Assembly: GCA_934097255.1 (NCBI GenBank)
Contig: CAKONT010000011.1
Coordinates: 1-13,095, forward strand
DNA: 13,095 nucleotides
Direction of reading: 5' to 3'
Source of the DNA: an uncultured Bacilli bacterium
GTDB lineage: Bacteria > Bacillota_I > Bacilli_A > RF39 > UBA660
Positions within the stretch are counted from its first letter, which is position 1. Each line of letters opens with the position of its first letter. Both the position numbers and the translations under genes were made by a program. The notes beneath the pieces were generated by a model. It made no database searches. It saw nothing but the letters and a program-made list of their open reading frames with translations, and was not told the origin of the DNA. Below, piece after piece: positions 12,642-13,095 of the stretch.

Positions 12642-13095
12642 CTTATCACAAGTTCCACCTTCTTGAATATAGGCATTTCTAACACCAAGATCATACGCAT
12701 AGTTGATAACTTCGTCATATGAATTGTTGTCAATTGTTTGATTTAGTTCATTAAATTTGTATTTTTTCATTGGTGTATATTGATTCATAATACTTATATA
12801 AATATTATCTTTATAAGTATTATACAAATATTCGATTATTTTTTTAGAGTCTTCTTTCATATTTGGAAGCATTAAATGTCTTACAAGAACACCTTTAATC
12901 ATTATGTTATCTTTGTTAAATTTTGCTTTTCCAACTTGGTTATACATCTCTTGTAGTGCGGATGTAGCTATTTTAAAATAATTAGGAGCATTTGAATATT
13001 TTATGGCTTTTTCGTCACTATAATATTTTATATCTGGTAGATATATGTCAACAGTACCTTTTAATAGTTTTATTGTTTATACTGTTTCGTATCCA
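12606..13095 (-). pseudogene. Radical SAM protein, COG1313/PflX-like, C-terminal part with in-frame TAA
   Basis: A homologue of pyruvate formate-lyase activating enzymes of the COG1313 (PflX) group; the radical SAM CxxxCxxC cluster lies beyond the window edge. Reading the reverse strand in one frame gives GYETV, then TAA (13079-13077), then TIKLLKGTVDIYLPDIKYY and SNAPNYF, then EMYNQVGKAKF, GVLVRHLMLP, YISIMNQYTP and the end IPDFKSQNF with TAG. The frame before and after the TAA is continuous with the family pattern (GYETVETIKLL expected), so one substitution, GAA to TAA, explains it. A restart is possible at the ATG at 12947, which would leave only the last 113 residues without a catalytic site. 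An assembly error is an alternative. The upstream part cannot be examined. Confidence 0.75.

Overview
The window comes from a very AT-rich, standard-code, Gram-positive-type bacterium. G+C looks well under one third by eye. Most ribosome binding sites are strong (AGGAGG, GAGGTGG), stops are mainly TAA, and TGA is used as a real stop at the end of yidD. The gene content is Bacillota-like: HrcA/CIRCE control of a small heat-shock protein, a CarD-type RNA polymerase-binding protein, a type 2 peptide deformylase, a YjcZ-like tiny membrane protein, an FtsW-type septal enzyme and ComEA/ComEC. The compact layout would suit an uncultured gut Bacilli lineage (RF39 or Erysipelotrichia-like). That placement is inference only.

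Layout. 1-734 (+) is the C-terminal part of a phosphohexomutase, convergent with mscL (777-1157, -). A divergent promoter pair separates mscL from a membrane-anchored lysozyme-fold glucosaminidase-like protein (1260-1901, +), which converges on a membrane GT2 glycosyltransferase (1908-3113, -). Upstream of the GT2 gene are an 18-bp perfect palindrome and a small unknown membrane protein (3238-3600, -). The latter diverges from an hsp20 gene (3698-4090, +) whose promoter is covered by a CIRCE operator. hsp20 converges on a translationally coupled operon of yidD and a ZnuA-like lipoprotein without the usual metal-ligand histidines (5202 to 4121, -). rnc (5301-5972, +) converges on a CarD-family gene (5982-6488, -), which follows def (6561-7112, -). 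A 56-residue YjcZ-like protein lies at 7198-7368 (-). It is divergent from, and overlaps the promoter of, ftsW (7500-8624, +), which is followed by comEA and comEC (8673-11397, +). A cytoplasmic HExxH protein of unknown family (11475-12317, +) comes next. The right edge (12606-13095, -) is the C-terminal part of a COG1313/PflX-like radical SAM protein interrupted by a TAA codon.

Themes. (1) Envelope biology dominates: sugar-phosphate supply, wall hydrolysis, polymer synthesis, membrane insertion, septal wall synthesis and DNA uptake. (2) All five facing gene pairs have hairpins with U-tracts usable on both strands, in two cases built from coding sequence. (3) Several exported domains carry cysteines that could form disulfides. 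(4) The least familiar items are the ligand-less ZnuA-like lipoprotein, the HExxH protein, the GT2 leader palindrome with an overlapping short reading frame, and the promoter plus start signal reading into the 3' end of the broken radical SAM gene. I saw no CRISPR array, tRNA, rRNA, transposase or phage gene.
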